A stretch of DNA of 64,000 nucleotides from Paragorgia papillata (GCA_035771165.1 JAWNZC010000294.1:931501-995500), one strand, 5' to 3'; positions 23,757 through 35,276 are shown, counted from the stretch's first letter. The notes: generated from the sequence alone by a model not told the origin. Made by a program: numbers and translations.

Positions 23757-25340
23757 ATGATAGAGGAGATAGTCGGATTCTTTCTCTCCATCGTATCACT
23801 CTTCACATCAGATCCACCTCAACTTTCTCGCCGAAATGACGGGGTAGTACAGTTCACTTCTGCGTCGACCGAATCTGAAGAAAATGATTTGTTCTGGCGA
23901 GATAGGATTCATAGAGAATACGAAAGAGAAGATGAGCGTCTGTTCTCGCGACAAGCAATGGATTACTTGGCTTCCCCGAGTTATGTATCAGTTGGCAACG
24001 AACTACGAGTTATGCCTAGCTTGTGCCAGTCTATTCAGAGAGGTCTACGGGCAAGTCTCGCAATAATGGTAGCCGTGTTTCCCGTTGTTCTGTTCGGGAT
24101 CGCCTTGCTCTATTTTGATCTGAACACAACTAATCTATGTTTGGAATGGAAGCACTACAACAACAGTATACCTCTTGCTGTAATGAGATGGAAATTGATT
24201 GGCGAGGATATTCAGGCAATCCTTATCTTCATTTGGTTTCCCGTTACACTGATATTGATATTCGGATGGACGGAGTTCAAATCAAATCACATCGCATCTT
24301 TGTACGTCGGTTTCGCCACGGGGACAGCAGTGGTGATCTACAAAACATTTTTATTTGTTTTCGGCGTTTTTGGAATACATGATTACTACAGATTCCCTGG
24401 AAATGTGCTATTCGTTGTAAACGTTGTCTGGGGCAGTGTTATCGTGGCACGAAATATCCACAGGCTTCATCACTTGACGTCTAAGCTTCGGATCTTTACT
24501 CTGATTTCATCTGGCTCCATCGCTGGTTTAATCATAGCCTATGTTTATAGGTATCCTATCGTCCCGTTCTTCAACCAGCTTGAAAAGCAGTCCTACAAAG
24601 TCCTAGTGGCCGCCATTGCTCCGCTCGTTGCGTTACTACCAACAGCCATTTGTAAACGCATGATCTTGCAGCGAAACTCGGAGATTATACAACCAGAACA
24701 GGGTTACCTTCTCGTCTATTTCCTACGCGGGACAACCATTTTTGTTTATCGCATCATGCAGGCTGATTTCAACAGCATATGGTTCTTCATCGCTCTCTCG
24801 TTATTCAGTGGCCTTTCGAACGTCGCCAGGCAAGCCACGCGACAAATCCGAGAGAAAATATGGACGCGTGTCGTCGAGTTCCTGAAAAAGACATGTTTGC
24901 AGAAACCTAGAGAAACTGCCATTCAACACACACCCCAGCAGCGACGCCTGAAGGCGGACATAGAGATCCAAAACATACTTTTCGGGTACACCACCTTCAT
25001 AATGAGTCAAGTTTATCTTGTGTTGTATCTGGTAACAAACTTCGAAATTTCTATTGGGCCCGTTCTGAAACAGTTTTTGGTCCGAGTTTCCATTGGGCTG
25101 GCCATCGATTTTGTTTTTAATTGTCTTTCTATTTTTATTCAAATTCACTGGTATGACATTCCTATTCGGAGAGTCTGGTTGAAATATTGGAAACGACACA
25201 CGGTTGCTAACGCCATACTCCTTGGTGCGATAGTGTGTTACTTCACCACAATTCTCCTCACTGTTTTTCAAGTTCGCACGGATAAGTCAGCAGAATTGTA
25301 TCCCGTCAAAAATTGCACCCTGCCCTTTACAACCTGGTGA
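23757..25340 (+). CDS. Polytopic membrane protein of unknown function, copy 4
   Basis: Open for 527 codons with the same 11-segment layout as copy 1. Two indels relative to the other copies compensate each other: +1 T near 24897 and +2 (AC) near 24933. The roughly 12-15 codons between them are read in another frame. The usual TCCRNLEKLPFN stretch of the cytosolic loop (residues 379-390) becomes TCLQKPRETAIQH. The loop lies between membrane segments 8 and 9, so the protein could still fold. The frame upstream stays open to 23676 but only from a TTG, so the ATG at 23757 is preferred. Copy 4 is otherwise nearly identical to copies 2 and 3. Confidence 0.82.
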   Translation: MIEEIVGFFLSIVSLFTSDPPQLSRRNDGVVQFTSASTESEENDLFWRDRIHREYEREDERLFSRQAMDYLASPSYVSVGNELRVMPSLCQSIQRGLRASLAIMVAVFPVVLFGIALLYFDLNTTNLCLEWKHYNNSIPLAVMRWKLIGEDIQAILIFIWFPVTLILIFGWTEFKSNHIASLYVGFATGTAVVIYKTFLFVFGVFGIHDYYRFPGNVLFVVNVVWGSVIVARNIHRLHHLTSKLRIFTLISSGSIAGLIIAYVYRYPIVPFFNQLEKQSYKVLVAAIAPLVALLPTAICKRMILQRNSEIIQPEQGYLLVYFLRGTTIFVYRIMQADFNSIWFFIALSLFSGLSNVARQATRQIREKIWTRVVEFLKKTCLQKPRETAIQHTPQQRRLKADIEIQNILFGYTTFIMSQVYLVLYLVTNFEISIGPVLKQFLVRVSIGLAIDFVFNCLSIFIQIHWYDIPIRRVWLKYWKRHTVANAILLGAIVCYFTTILLTVFQVRTDKSAELYPVKNCTLPFTTW

Positions 25341-25486
25341 GAAAAATTCCTATGGCATACGGCTCAGGTAGTGATGTATAAAGCTGTTAAAGCATGCAGC
25401 TTCCGACACGTGTTCTCGCAAAATTCACAAATCGTAATACTAGTAAACATCGATGTTGTCGTATTTGAACCGCTGTCACAGGAAAT

Positions 25487-25489
25487 CCC

Positions 25490-25520
<31 letters not shown>

Positions 25521-25521
25521 A
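25487..25521 (+). repeat. C24A11 tract, unit 4
   Basis: 24 C then 11 A, the longest of the four equivalent tracts (C16, C19, C23, C24 along the array, with A11 constant). Confidence 0.85.
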
Positions 25522-26025
25522 GTAATTATCTAGAACGTTTCTCCCGAGAAATCTCCCGGTAACCACCCTGGAAACCCTCCCCCCTCCCCCTCCCCCTCCT
25601 CTCAAGAACACACTCAGCTAATCTTATTAGAGATTTATAACCGGGCATTAACCCTACTTACACATTTCATAAAAGGAGACTATACATACAGTCCTGTCAA
25701 AATTGCCCACCAAATAATTTTCAAAAGAGCCATAACGCTAATGTTTATATACTCGTGGGTTTATTTTATTTTTCTTTTATTTGGGCGTCACGATTTTGCA
25801 TTTACTTCCGCTAGTATTCACGCTTCCGGTGAGTTGTTTGCCGTGTGACGGAGTGGGGCCGAGAGGCACTCTGGTGAGGCACGTTGTAAGTTGTTCGCTC
25901 CTTGCAGTTTGACAAAAAGTTGAACAGCGCTTTGCCTTTTGATCAAGGTGTTCTTGCACGTTGTTGGTAGATTTCGAAATAGACTGACTGACTTTGTAGT
26001 TTAATTAACAGTGATCAGATGTGAC

Positions 26026-26380
26026 CACTGATCTGAAATAATATACTCATTATACTGGATAGAGCATCTATTGTTTCGCGCGTGGCAAAAATTGAAGTCG
26101 GAAGTGAGGCTAAAAATCTCGCGGCGGCCATATCCGGTGGGACCCACAATATTGCTGAATCATAGTTTTCGCCTCTGGTTTTCGCTTTAAATGATTGGAT
26201 TTTTAACGAAAACCAGCTAAATTTTTGTGACATGTACCTGTCGCTATAGGAGAACTTAAAAGTAGCTGTATGAAACCCAAGTGGGTCCCACCTGAAATGG
26301 CCGCCGCTAATTTATTCCGACTTCACAGCGAGCACCGGATGCTCTATCCAGTATAATAAGTATATTATTTGAGATCAGTG
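26026..26380. mobile_element. hAT-like MITE present only in unit 4
   Basis: A 355-bp insertion bounded by inverted repeats of about 40 bp starting CACTGATCT and flanked by an 8-bp duplication GATGTGAC (26018-26025 and 26381-26388). Units 1-3 carry the unfilled site. The 8-bp duplication and CA-starting ends are typical of hAT superfamily elements. No transposase is encoded. Confidence 0.88.
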
Positions 26381-26633
26381 GATGTGACCGACAACTGTCT
26401 CGCTTGGTCGTAAATATGTTCACCTCTGTGAAGTATGCACCACATTCAGCCTTCATCTGATCTTCCTCGGCCCACTCCCACCTTTGCTAGTGCGGGGTGG
26501 AGCCCCTGTGGATGAGAGGCCTTCGATTCAGATTTTGTGATTGCTGCAATAACACTACAGCCAGTATCTTTTACCCAAGCACCTCCGCAGTTTGTCAGTA
26601 GCCCGAGTGAACGCCTGACCCAAGGCGTCTTGT

Positions 26634-26969
26634 TTAATTAAATTAAATTTGATTTGCCTTGCCTTGCCTTGCCTTGCCTTGCCTTGCCTTGCCTTGCCTT
26701 GCCTTGCCTTGCCTTGCCTTGCTTTGCTTTGCTTTGCTTTGCTTTGCTTTGCTTTGATTTGATTTGATTTGATTTGATTTGATTTGATTTAATTTAATTT
26801 AATTTAATTTAATTTAATTTAATTTAATTTAATTTAATTTAATTTAATTTAATTTAATTTAATTTAATTTAATTTAATTTAAGTTAACTTAATTTAATTT
26901 TAACTTAACTTAATTTAATTTAATTTAATTTAATTTAATTTAATTTAATTTAATTTAATTTAATTTAAT
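26634..26969 (+). repeat. Composite pentanucleotide array, unit 4
   Basis: Blocks of TTGCC, then TTGCT, then TTGAT, then TTAAT pentamers succeed one another, each block differing by one base from the next. The last block is the (AATTT)n array of the other units, interrupted near 26881-26912 by TTAAC-containing pentamers. Confidence 0.95.
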
Positions 26970-27614
26970 GACGTTTCGTCACACAAGTAAATCTTCAGTG
27001 TGATAAATATTTACACGATTTCGACTAATATACTTAATAAAATCAGAAAAACATATAGGATGGTAAGTTTATTTATCTCTCAAGTCAAACCTTCTCTCAA
27101 TAACGATATTCGATCTGTTCCTTTAACACCATTTTAATCTCTATCCCCGTTTATTTACCTACCCATTCACTCCCACTTTCTTCTCTTGAAACACGATCAA
27201 GTCGGTTTTCTTTGTTTTTTGCGGGATTTATATTATTTATACTAATTATTCAAACAAGCTTGTAGAAGTCTGTGTATGTGTTCAATGAACCTTTACGTAC
27301 TTCTCAAGTTGTTCAATAAACTATTATTCAAAGGTTGCTTTGGAGTCTTATTATTTCACAAAATCCCGTTAACATTTGACATAACAATGTCCTTCGACAC
27401 TCGGTAAATGCTATCTTTTAGAAAACCTTCTTCAATCGTACTTAGGCCCTCGGGATCTATCTGGCTTAAAGCCTGCGTTCTCGGTATTTATCCTATACTT
27501 ATTTCATCACATCTATTTTTGTATCAGTTAAGTATATTAGTCGAAAATCAATCGTGTAAATATTTTTCGCCCTGAAGATGTTACTTGGATAGTGACGAAA
27601 TGTTAGTAAATTAA
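26966..27614. mobile_element. TIR element next to the pentamer array, unit 4
   Basis: Copy of the 5392-6040 element with slightly more substitutions. Confidence 0.6.
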
Positions 27615-28587
27615 ATTATGTTGTTTTTTTCAAACTTTATCGTTATGGCGTTTTTTGAAAGTTACTTGCTGGACAATTATCGTTTTGACAAGACTATACA
27701 CGCTTTCCGCTTAGTATAGATCTTATTCAAAAATGGCCACCCCGAATTCGAATTCTTTTATGTGCATATAAATTAACCCTTATGACCTCGTTTTAAAGTA
27801 AAATTATTTTGAATTTCTCACATGAAAACGAGTTCATAAGGGCTAATTTATATGCATTTTTCACACATCATTAGATATTCATAGCATTTCGGCCAATCGA
27901 GTTGCTTGATTTACGTCACATGTACTTCCCTAGAAACCCAGTCTAAACCAGAGACCTAATTAATTCAAGTGGGCAGGGCTTAGAAGATGAGGGAAATTGA
28001 GGGGAAAACAATACATATGTTAATTTAAAATTTCAATACTGTATTTAGAAATCATTTCCCAATACAGCTTTCTGTCGCTATAGAAACCAGTTCCAAATAC
28101 AACAGATTCTTTTACCTAACAGCCCTTCACAATATAAGCGACTACGTGCGATACATATATTACAAGTAAAATAGACTAAGTTATTCGACGACAGACAGAA
28201 ACCTACGAAAAGCGCTAAAACAGTGATGTTGCTTGCAGACTGATTGAAGTAATGAAGTTTAAACGTCCATCTATCTTTCATAACATTATATAGATATAAA
28301 AGTATACAAGACAGTCACCTCACACTGTCTTCTTTAGTTTGTAAAGTTCTACATTATTCCAATTGTCATCTATACATTCTCTGCTCAATATCAGTCCTGG
28401 CTAAATTGATTCTGCTGTTCAACATAATCTAACGTATGTTATCCAATAAATCCAACGTCTTGCGAACCAAAACTCTTGGCTGTTTTAAAACAAAATTTTC
28501 CCCTGTCTTTGCAAGCGCTTGACGACCAGTCTGTTGTGATTACCCTCATTGCAATGAATATCTAATAATGTGTGAGAAGCTATTTCA

Positions 28588-28712
28588 AATCCTCGTTAGT
28601 GTTTTAAACTTGGTTGCCAAATCCCATGTGCCGTTAGCAATACCTCGCTATTGTTAACGGCACATAGAATTTAGAAACCACGTCTAAAACACTAACGAGG
28701 ATTTGAAATATT
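28588..28712. repeat. Hairpin, about 55-bp arms
   Basis: AATCCTCGTTAGTGTTTTA at the left is matched by its reverse complement at the right, and GTGCCGTTA faces TAACGGCAC inside. Probably a small foldback element. Confidence 0.7.
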
Positions 28713-29460
28713 ACTTCAAAAACTCATTAATATTCATGAGGAAAACAAAAGGAAATGAGTACCATGTCCGTCGTTTTATATCTGATAAAGAAACCTCCTG
28801 CTTTACATAAACTTTAGGTTTGATTTTCTCGGCTTAGACAACGTTATTTTTCAAACTTACTACGCCAATGAACTTGTACCAAATGGGTCGTTTTTGAACT
28901 ATTTAAAACATTCGCAGTACGTGTTTTATCAGATCTAAAACACTGCTGCTCATGTTTTAAATATTACATAAAAGAATTTTAATTCGGCGGCCATTTTTTA
29001 ATAAGGTCTATATCAATAGCTACAAATCGCGATCGAGGCTCCGTAATTTTGCGCATGTTCTTTGATTTTGTTATTGGGAATTGAACTCCACCAGAAATCC
29101 GATATGCTCGTTGTGATAAGATTCTACGCGATCAATAGTCGATGTTGATCTTGTTCGTAAACAAGATGGCCAAATCGTCATATACAAACATAAAACCCCT
29201 TCGCCAAGCACTTGGAGTTGCAGGGAACTATTGTGCCAGCAGAGATGCCTTTTCGGAGATAGAGAGCTTAAGGGAGAAAGGAACTTGAATATAGATCAGG
29301 AAGTGGCTGTAGTGTGTTTTTTTTTAACAAAATTATAATAAGGACTCAAATCAAAACGTAAACGACCCGATGCAGACACGCGCAAAACGGAATGTTGTCC
29401 CCTTTTAAACGTGAAGGCGCACTATTAAAGCTAAGTCTATATGCTCCATGTTGTCCCCAC
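28713..29460. other. Intergenic, no gene recognised
   Basis: AT-rich DNA with a fragment near 28970-29015 that matches one arm of the foldback family seen at 46686-46876. No open frame of note. Confidence 0.5.
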
Positions 29461-29486
29461 CCTTATATCTTGATGATAATCATTAA

Positions 29487-30459
29487 AGGGGCTGTGTCAC
29501 GCTATTTTCAACCCAAAGTGTCAAATTCTGAACTGCAAACTTCAAAACAAACATTGTAAATTGATTCAATTGTGAAATATGAATAATTTCTAACAACTAT
29601 GAACGTCTACAGGACATGCAAGACGAAGTTTTCTTTGCAATCCAATAATTCAATCCCCACTCAATCCTGACCATCCGGACTTCTCTGCAGGTTCCTTGTA
29701 TTTTATTTAATTTTATTAATTTTATTAATTCTCTGCAGGTTTCTTGTATTTTATTAAAGGCTTATTAACCGAGTTCGAGGTCTGTACGGGAAAGTATTTG
29801 CCTGAGGTTTTCGTACAGACGGAGCGACGAAGGAGCGAGGTTTGTGCGAGAGAAACCGAGGGCAAATACTTTCCCGTACAGACCGAGAAAACGAGGTTAA
29901 TAAGCCTTTTATTATATTGCTTTTGGTTTGTTTTCTTATCTGTTTTTAGTTCTACGTTTGTCTTGATCAGGTGTCGCTGTTCACCTTAGTTCTTACTTTT
30001 GAGCTTGTTTGTTTCGCTTCATGTTTACACCTGTTAGGCTTTTATTTTTCGCGCTTTTAAATAAGAAGTTTTTATAAAAAGAAACACTAATGTTTCAGGA
30101 CGTATTATTGTTCAAAATTTTCCAACGAATATATCTAATTCGCTTTTATTTTCATTCAAATCAACTCAGTAATTTTCCCGCCAAAACTTGCAGGTCATTA
30201 AAAAGGACGTAATGCCCTCTCACAGTGCCGAGAGGGCATTACGGCTTTTTCCGCACCTCTCAGCAACCAATCAGCGTGCGCCGTTTGGCGTAATGACCCG
30301 AAAACAAGCCCAGCCATATAATAATAAATTTTATTAATTCTCTGTAGGTTTCTTGTGTTTTTCTTGTGTTTAAAACCATTATTTTTTAGTTTTCTTGCAC
30401 TGATTTTGGGAAAATTTTGTGTGTGTCAGAATTGCTAAAAATAACGTGTCACAGCCCCT
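29487..30459. mobile_element. TTAA-flanked MITE (piggyBac-like), 973 bp
   Basis: Ends AGGGGCTGTGTCACG in inverted orientation, with TTAA at both borders (29483-29486 and 30460-30463). The opposite arm of the host foldback has the unfilled CATTAATTGC site. A TTAA duplication is characteristic of piggyBac transposition. The interior contains a nested hairpin (29757-29910) and a GAGAGGGCATTACG hairpin near 30212-30243. No transposase is present. Confidence 0.78.
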
Positions 30460-31026
30460 TTAATTGCACATTTGTGTTATATTGATGGTAATACCATGAT
30501 CGCCTCGGATTCTTTTGTTCTCCGAGGGAATGTAAACCTCGTATTTCCCTCATTGCTCATGCAAGAGGGATATTTTTCCTTTGTCTTCTAATTTTCCCGT
30601 GCATGTTGATGAGGGAAAATTAGAAGACAAAGAAATCCTTTGTCTTCTTCTAAATTTCCCGCTTGCATATATATTTTCCCTCATCAACATGCACGGGAAA
30701 GTTAGATGCAAATTCTCTGATCAACCGTGTAAATTTCCTGTTGGTAAGATTCTCAAAGTTTTCCTCGGCGATCATAATATTACAAACTAATACAATGACT
30801 TTTCGAGAAATTAGCGATTAAATTTCCCCTTTATAATTTAATTTATTAATTTATACCACGCAAATTCAACATAAGTTTTCAAATGCGCTCGGGAAGATTT
30901 GTGTCGGGAATATTTGCCTTTCACAAACCTTCCCTTGGCTGCGGGAAATTTAATCGCTAATTTCCCTCAAGTCATGTTATATATTGGTACTTATAATAAT
31001 CATAACGTCAACTAATTAAAGAACTA

Positions 31027-31140
31027 ATTCCCAACCTCACCTCTAAACCTGACCCTAAACCTAACCACGACACCACACACCCCTGCGGCAACCCTAAATC
31101 TAACCACAACCCCCTCTTAGGCCTAAACCTAACCACAACC
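31027..31140 (-). repeat. Degenerate CCTAAACCTAACC tract
   Basis: Irregular copies of CCCTAAACCTAACCAC-like sequence. It resembles decayed telomere-type repeats (TTAGGG on the minus strand) but is too irregular to assign. Confidence 0.35.
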
Positions 31141-31503
31141 CTCCGGGAAGAAAGTCACAATATGCTTTTTAGTTTAACATCCCGCATGTGGGACGTTGAC
31201 GTTATTATGATGATTACCATCAATATAACACAAATTTGCAATTAATGATTATCATCAAAAGCAGCGATGGCTTCCGAATGTTTCTGAAGATCTTAAATTA
31301 AAAATGGTGGAACAAGAATATATACAGGAGATACAGGAAACATACAAACCAAAACCCAAATGATAATTAATCCAATCTCTTCTCGTGACGAGGTAATACC
31401 ATGGTTTCGAGTGTAATTTGGAAAAAAAACCACGCGCGAGTGAGTTTTTCAAAGACTTTATCAAAATGTCCAGAGTGCTATTAATTTGAGGTCTGTAATG
31501 TGG

Positions 31504-32490
31504 GTATCAGTGGCCATCCCAAGGGGTCAAACCCCAGGGAACCCCCCCCCCCCACAGGTGTGGCAAGGGATTTGTTGCAAAAACGTGCTCAAGAGACTGA
31601 GGAATTAGAGGGCTTTTGCTTGCCAGTGAACCATCCCCAGGGACATACCCTCGGGATTTGCTTATGGCTGTCACATGGTTCAATGCTCGATCAGTTCTAT
31701 ATTATTAACATATGATCGGCTCGAAGCAGTCAAGCGCACATGCATGAAATCCACAAGCAGCTGGATTTATAGTGCATATTTAAACAAATAATTAATAAAA
31801 CCATCCAATGCCAGGCAATGGTGAAAATGAAATATTTGTTTAAAATTAAGGATGAAAACTTTTCGTATGAGATATTAAGAATTGAGCAATTAATGAGAGG
31901 AAAATAAAATCCAAGAGAGTCTCCAAAAGCTTTTGAGTCCTAAAAGGATTTTGTGGCATAGTTTGAAGTCAAACTCAAGTAATAAGTTTCGGCGTTTCAC
32001 GAGTTAATGTCGTCCTGAAGAGGTGAAAATGATTTGAATAACGTTGTATGTAGATCGAACCATAGTTAACAGAACATATACATGGTTTGGAAACTCGCCC
32101 AAAGTATTGTTCTATGTTTTGTTAAAGTTTATGGAAATTTGTGCAAGATTACTTTAAATTTGAATTAGAATTAGAATTTGTGCAATTAGATTACTTTAAA
32201 TATTTGGTAGTAATGTAACTGGTGTTCTTATTAAACTGCCTTTACTTTCCCGGTTCTGAATCACGAGTATGCTTTCTTATGCATTTTTTATAGACAAATT
32301 TGCGTTTTCTTTGCAAATGGTGAGGAAAACTTCCCTGTATTGGCGAACTTTCCCCTGGGGGGTGGGGGTATTTGTTGCATTATTTGGCCCCAGTATAGGG
32401 GTTTTAACATCCATTTGTGAAGGTTGCTTTGACAAATGCCCCTGGGTCCCGACGTCCCGTGGGTCGACCCCTCGGGATGGCCGCTGATAC
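31504..32490. mobile_element. TIR element, 987 bp
   Basis: Terminal repeats of about 31 bp start GTATCAGTGGCCATCCC at the left and GTATCAGCGGCCATCCC, inverted, at the right. The interior is non-coding. Superfamily not assigned; no clear target-site duplication. Confidence 0.7.
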
Positions 32491-32893
32491 CAGCATAAAC
32501 AACTCACGAGTGGATTTTTGTTCTCCAAATTGCATGAAAAAGCGAGCTATTACTTATTATGAATGAAAAAATATTTAAGTCAACTGTACTCACAACATTA
32601 CATGCAGTGCTTTTTCGGTCCGTCCAACTCTTCGTATATTTGGTTGTTTTGAAACGCTTCGCTTCTTTCACCATACTTGAAAAAGTTTACTCAAGTCACT
32701 AAGAATCTTCTAGTTTTCTTTAAGGTACTTTACTTGACAACGATAAAGAATAATTAGCTACAAACTTGAACGAATTGTTCTCCACTACTTAGCCGAATCC
32801 CGCCCGCCATCTTTGTTTATTTTGGGCAGAAAGAGCTTGGGTACGAGGTTGGGAAAGACCATCTGTCAAAATCCGCTGTAGAAGCAGTAGAAC

Positions 32894-33102
32894 TAGCCTG
32901 GTACCCTGGCCCAATTTCAAAAGAAATATAGGCCAGGTAACCACTAATCTCATTCTCGCGTCATCAGGGCTAAATCCACTTATGACGATTGCAATTTCAC
33001 TCATAGCCACTAAAAACGCGCGAAATTTTAACCAATAGGAAAGCAGAAGTCTTTAGTGGTTACCTGGCCCATATTCTTTGATTGGGCCAGGGTACCAGGC
33101 TA
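32894..33102. mobile_element. MITE with TAGCCTGGTACC ends, copy a
   Basis: 209 bp with inverted ends TAGCCTGGTACCCTGGCCCA and a further pair around the TTAGTGGTTACCTGGCC motif. It is flanked by CAGTAGAAC at 32885-32893 and 33103-33111. Confidence 0.8.
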
Positions 33103-33111
33103 CAGTAGAAC

Positions 33112-34241
33112 TAGCCTGGTACCCTAGTCCAATTTCAAAAGAAATATGGGGCCAGGTAACCACTAATCTCATTCTCGCGTCATCAGGGCTAAATCCACTT
33201 ATGACGATTGCAGTTTTACTCATAGCCACTAAAAACGCGCGAAATTTTAACCAATAGGAAAGCAGAAGTCTTTAGTGGTTACCTGGCTCATATTTCTTTT
33301 GAAATTGGGCCAGGGACGAAGCTCTTCCCACAATGCATTGCGCTTGAACCATATTATTAATTTCGCACTGGAAATGCTTCACTTCATTATGAACTTTCGA
33401 GGAGTGAACGTGATTTGAAAAATAGTGTTTCGACGTTTGTGGTGCTTAGAACACTTTGGTTTGGGACTCACATGAAGTTATTTATATTTATTTTGTAACC
33501 TAGCAGTACTTCGACGTTTATTATTTCGCCTGATTTGCCGCTATTCACGAATTTACATCTGATTTTCTGATCAAGGTGACTGCTCGTCGCTCGAGGATCA
33601 GATATTATCAACATTCAAAATTGCTGTGTCATCATGTCTCTGAATAGTAATGCGTTTCTAATTTGACACTTCAATACTTTTTTATTGCTTTGTCGTTTAT
33701 GCACTCGAGTAATAACCGTATTGATCTTAGATTTTGACTTGATCTAAATCATAGGGTATATTTGATATTTTTGTTCAATACTTTTGTTCATTTTGAAATG
33801 AGTTCATTATGTTGTCATTGACGACTACTAGCTTTACCTCAAGTTAATAAGTCTATCTACTTAAGAACTGTTTCAAGAAACAACTGTTAGTATGTTCGTG
33901 CATCAGGAAAACAGGTACCAAAAGAAAGCGAATTATTTCATGTTTAAACGAGGCAAATTTTTTTCGAGTTTTGTCAAATATTAAGATAAATACGTTTGAA
34001 TTGTTTGAGGTAACTAAACGCGTCATAATCAGTGACTGGACAGCGACAAAACAAACCAGAGAAACATATTTTAGAACATTCTTATTAATATCATATAAAG
34101 ATCTTACCTTTTGAAACGCAGTTTTTCAATCGAAACAGCGCCAACGAAAATGTCTATAATTTGATCATCAACTGTCACGCTCCGAGCAAGGGAAGAAAAC
34201 TAAACGCAATGCATTGTGGGAAGAGCTTCGTACCTCCTCTG
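33112..34241. mobile_element. Second MITE copy interrupted by a nested TIR element
   Basis: The first 200 bp (33112-33314) repeat the 32894 MITE, but its right end is replaced by a nested element (33316-34231). A third CAGTAGAAC follows at 34242-34250. Confidence 0.6.
33316..34231. mobile_element. TIR element, 916 bp
   Basis: Perfect 27-bp inverted ends starting ACGAAGCTCTTCCCACAATG. The interior has no recognisable coding sequence. Confidence 0.78.
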
Positions 34242-34250
34242 CAGTAGAAC

Positions 34251-35221
34251 GTGATTGCCTCTTTTCTGTGTTTATTGTTTTTGATTGGCTCATTGGCAAA
34301 AAATTTGCATTGTATTTCTGTTTTTCTGCACTATATTTCCTTAGTCTAGAATTTCACTACCCTCAGCCAGTCAAAATATATTGAGATTTGTTTTCATGTA
34401 TATAAAATTAGCTTTCTTAGATGCTTCGAACAGTCGACACAGTGTGCATGGGTGATTCAGCAATATACATAGGACATTCCCACTGATCTCTATATAACGG
34501 CTGGATTTTTCGTCCGGCTCCAAAATTAAAATGAAGCAACCGGAGATCGATGAAGAATTTACAGTACCAAAATGGGCGCCACGGAAACTTTGTATGTTTT
34601 CGTAGCACGGAAAAGGAGACAAAAAACCAGCCACATTAAAAAAAATTCTGCTATTGGTATCAAACAAAAAGGTTTAGAAGTTTATTTTTTTCATTTGTTG
34701 GTATTACTAAGCAGTAAAACGTGTTATTCCGTAGGTTAATTTAATCTGCCCAGTATTGTGGTAATCGGTAGAGTTGTCTATGTCACAAAACTCGTAAAAA
34801 CCAACGAAATCGGTTGAAACTTCCTTATAAAACTATCTATATACCTTTGGTATTAAAGCATAACTCTCTACAAAGCCTTGAAGTATGTAGTTGATCATTT
34901 CGGACTGTATTTACTTATTTTCGATAGTAAAAGTAAATTGCCATGTGAAAATTGTTTTACGACTTTCTTAACTCCCCCGGTAAACTCTCACTACTCTTAA
35001 GCCCGCAAGGTACACTGGACCTGGAGTACCAATATGGCCGCCAGTGGCTTCAAAATGTTTACTGCTGACCATAAAGGATGAGTAATCCAGTTGTATAGAG
35101 ATCAGTGGTTCAGTTTTACCGGGTTACACAAAAGAACGTACATATAAAATTTAAATGATCATAAAAATTGATGTCTTCTCTATCAACATAATTATTGTTT
35201 GAAACTCCTTGGTTTAAAGGG
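34251..35221. other. Intergenic, no gene recognised
   Basis: AT-rich DNA. A 98-codon minus-strand frame at 34371-34667 shows no domain, no coding bias that I can see and no splice context. Confidence 0.45.
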
Positions 35222-35276
35222 TATTGGCAATAAAAATTTTAATTTGAAAGAACTCGTAAAATTGTAATACAGTGCA

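Larger units (their letters stand above)
21061..28385 (+). repeat. Tandem segmental unit 4 (about 7.3 kb, last)
   Basis: Same order of parts. Homology to the other units stops at 28385, where the sequence switches to unrelated DNA. It differs by a 355-bp hAT-like MITE (26026-26380), a composite pentanucleotide array (26634-26969), loss of one of the two 60-bp repeats and a shortened hairpin cluster near 28035. Confidence 0.94.
29467..31255. repeat. Foldback with TTAA insertion in its left arm
   Basis: Outer ends TTGATGATAATCATTAA (left) and the reverse complement (right, about 31236-31255) pair, and the pairing continues through GTGTTATATTGATGGTAAT. The interior holds further hairpins at 30525-30700 and 30800-30970 and a C/A-rich stretch at 31027-31140. 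Confidence 0.7.

Noticed and set aside
29744..29989. An 81-codon frame in the TTAA element
   Set aside because: It spans an internal hairpin of a MITE and has no recognisable domain.
31027..31140. Interstitial telomere
   Set aside because: CCTAAACC-like motifs are present but irregular, with no run of exact hexamers.
34371..34667. A 98-codon minus-strand frame
   Set aside because: No domain, no splice context, and overlapping frames in other phases.
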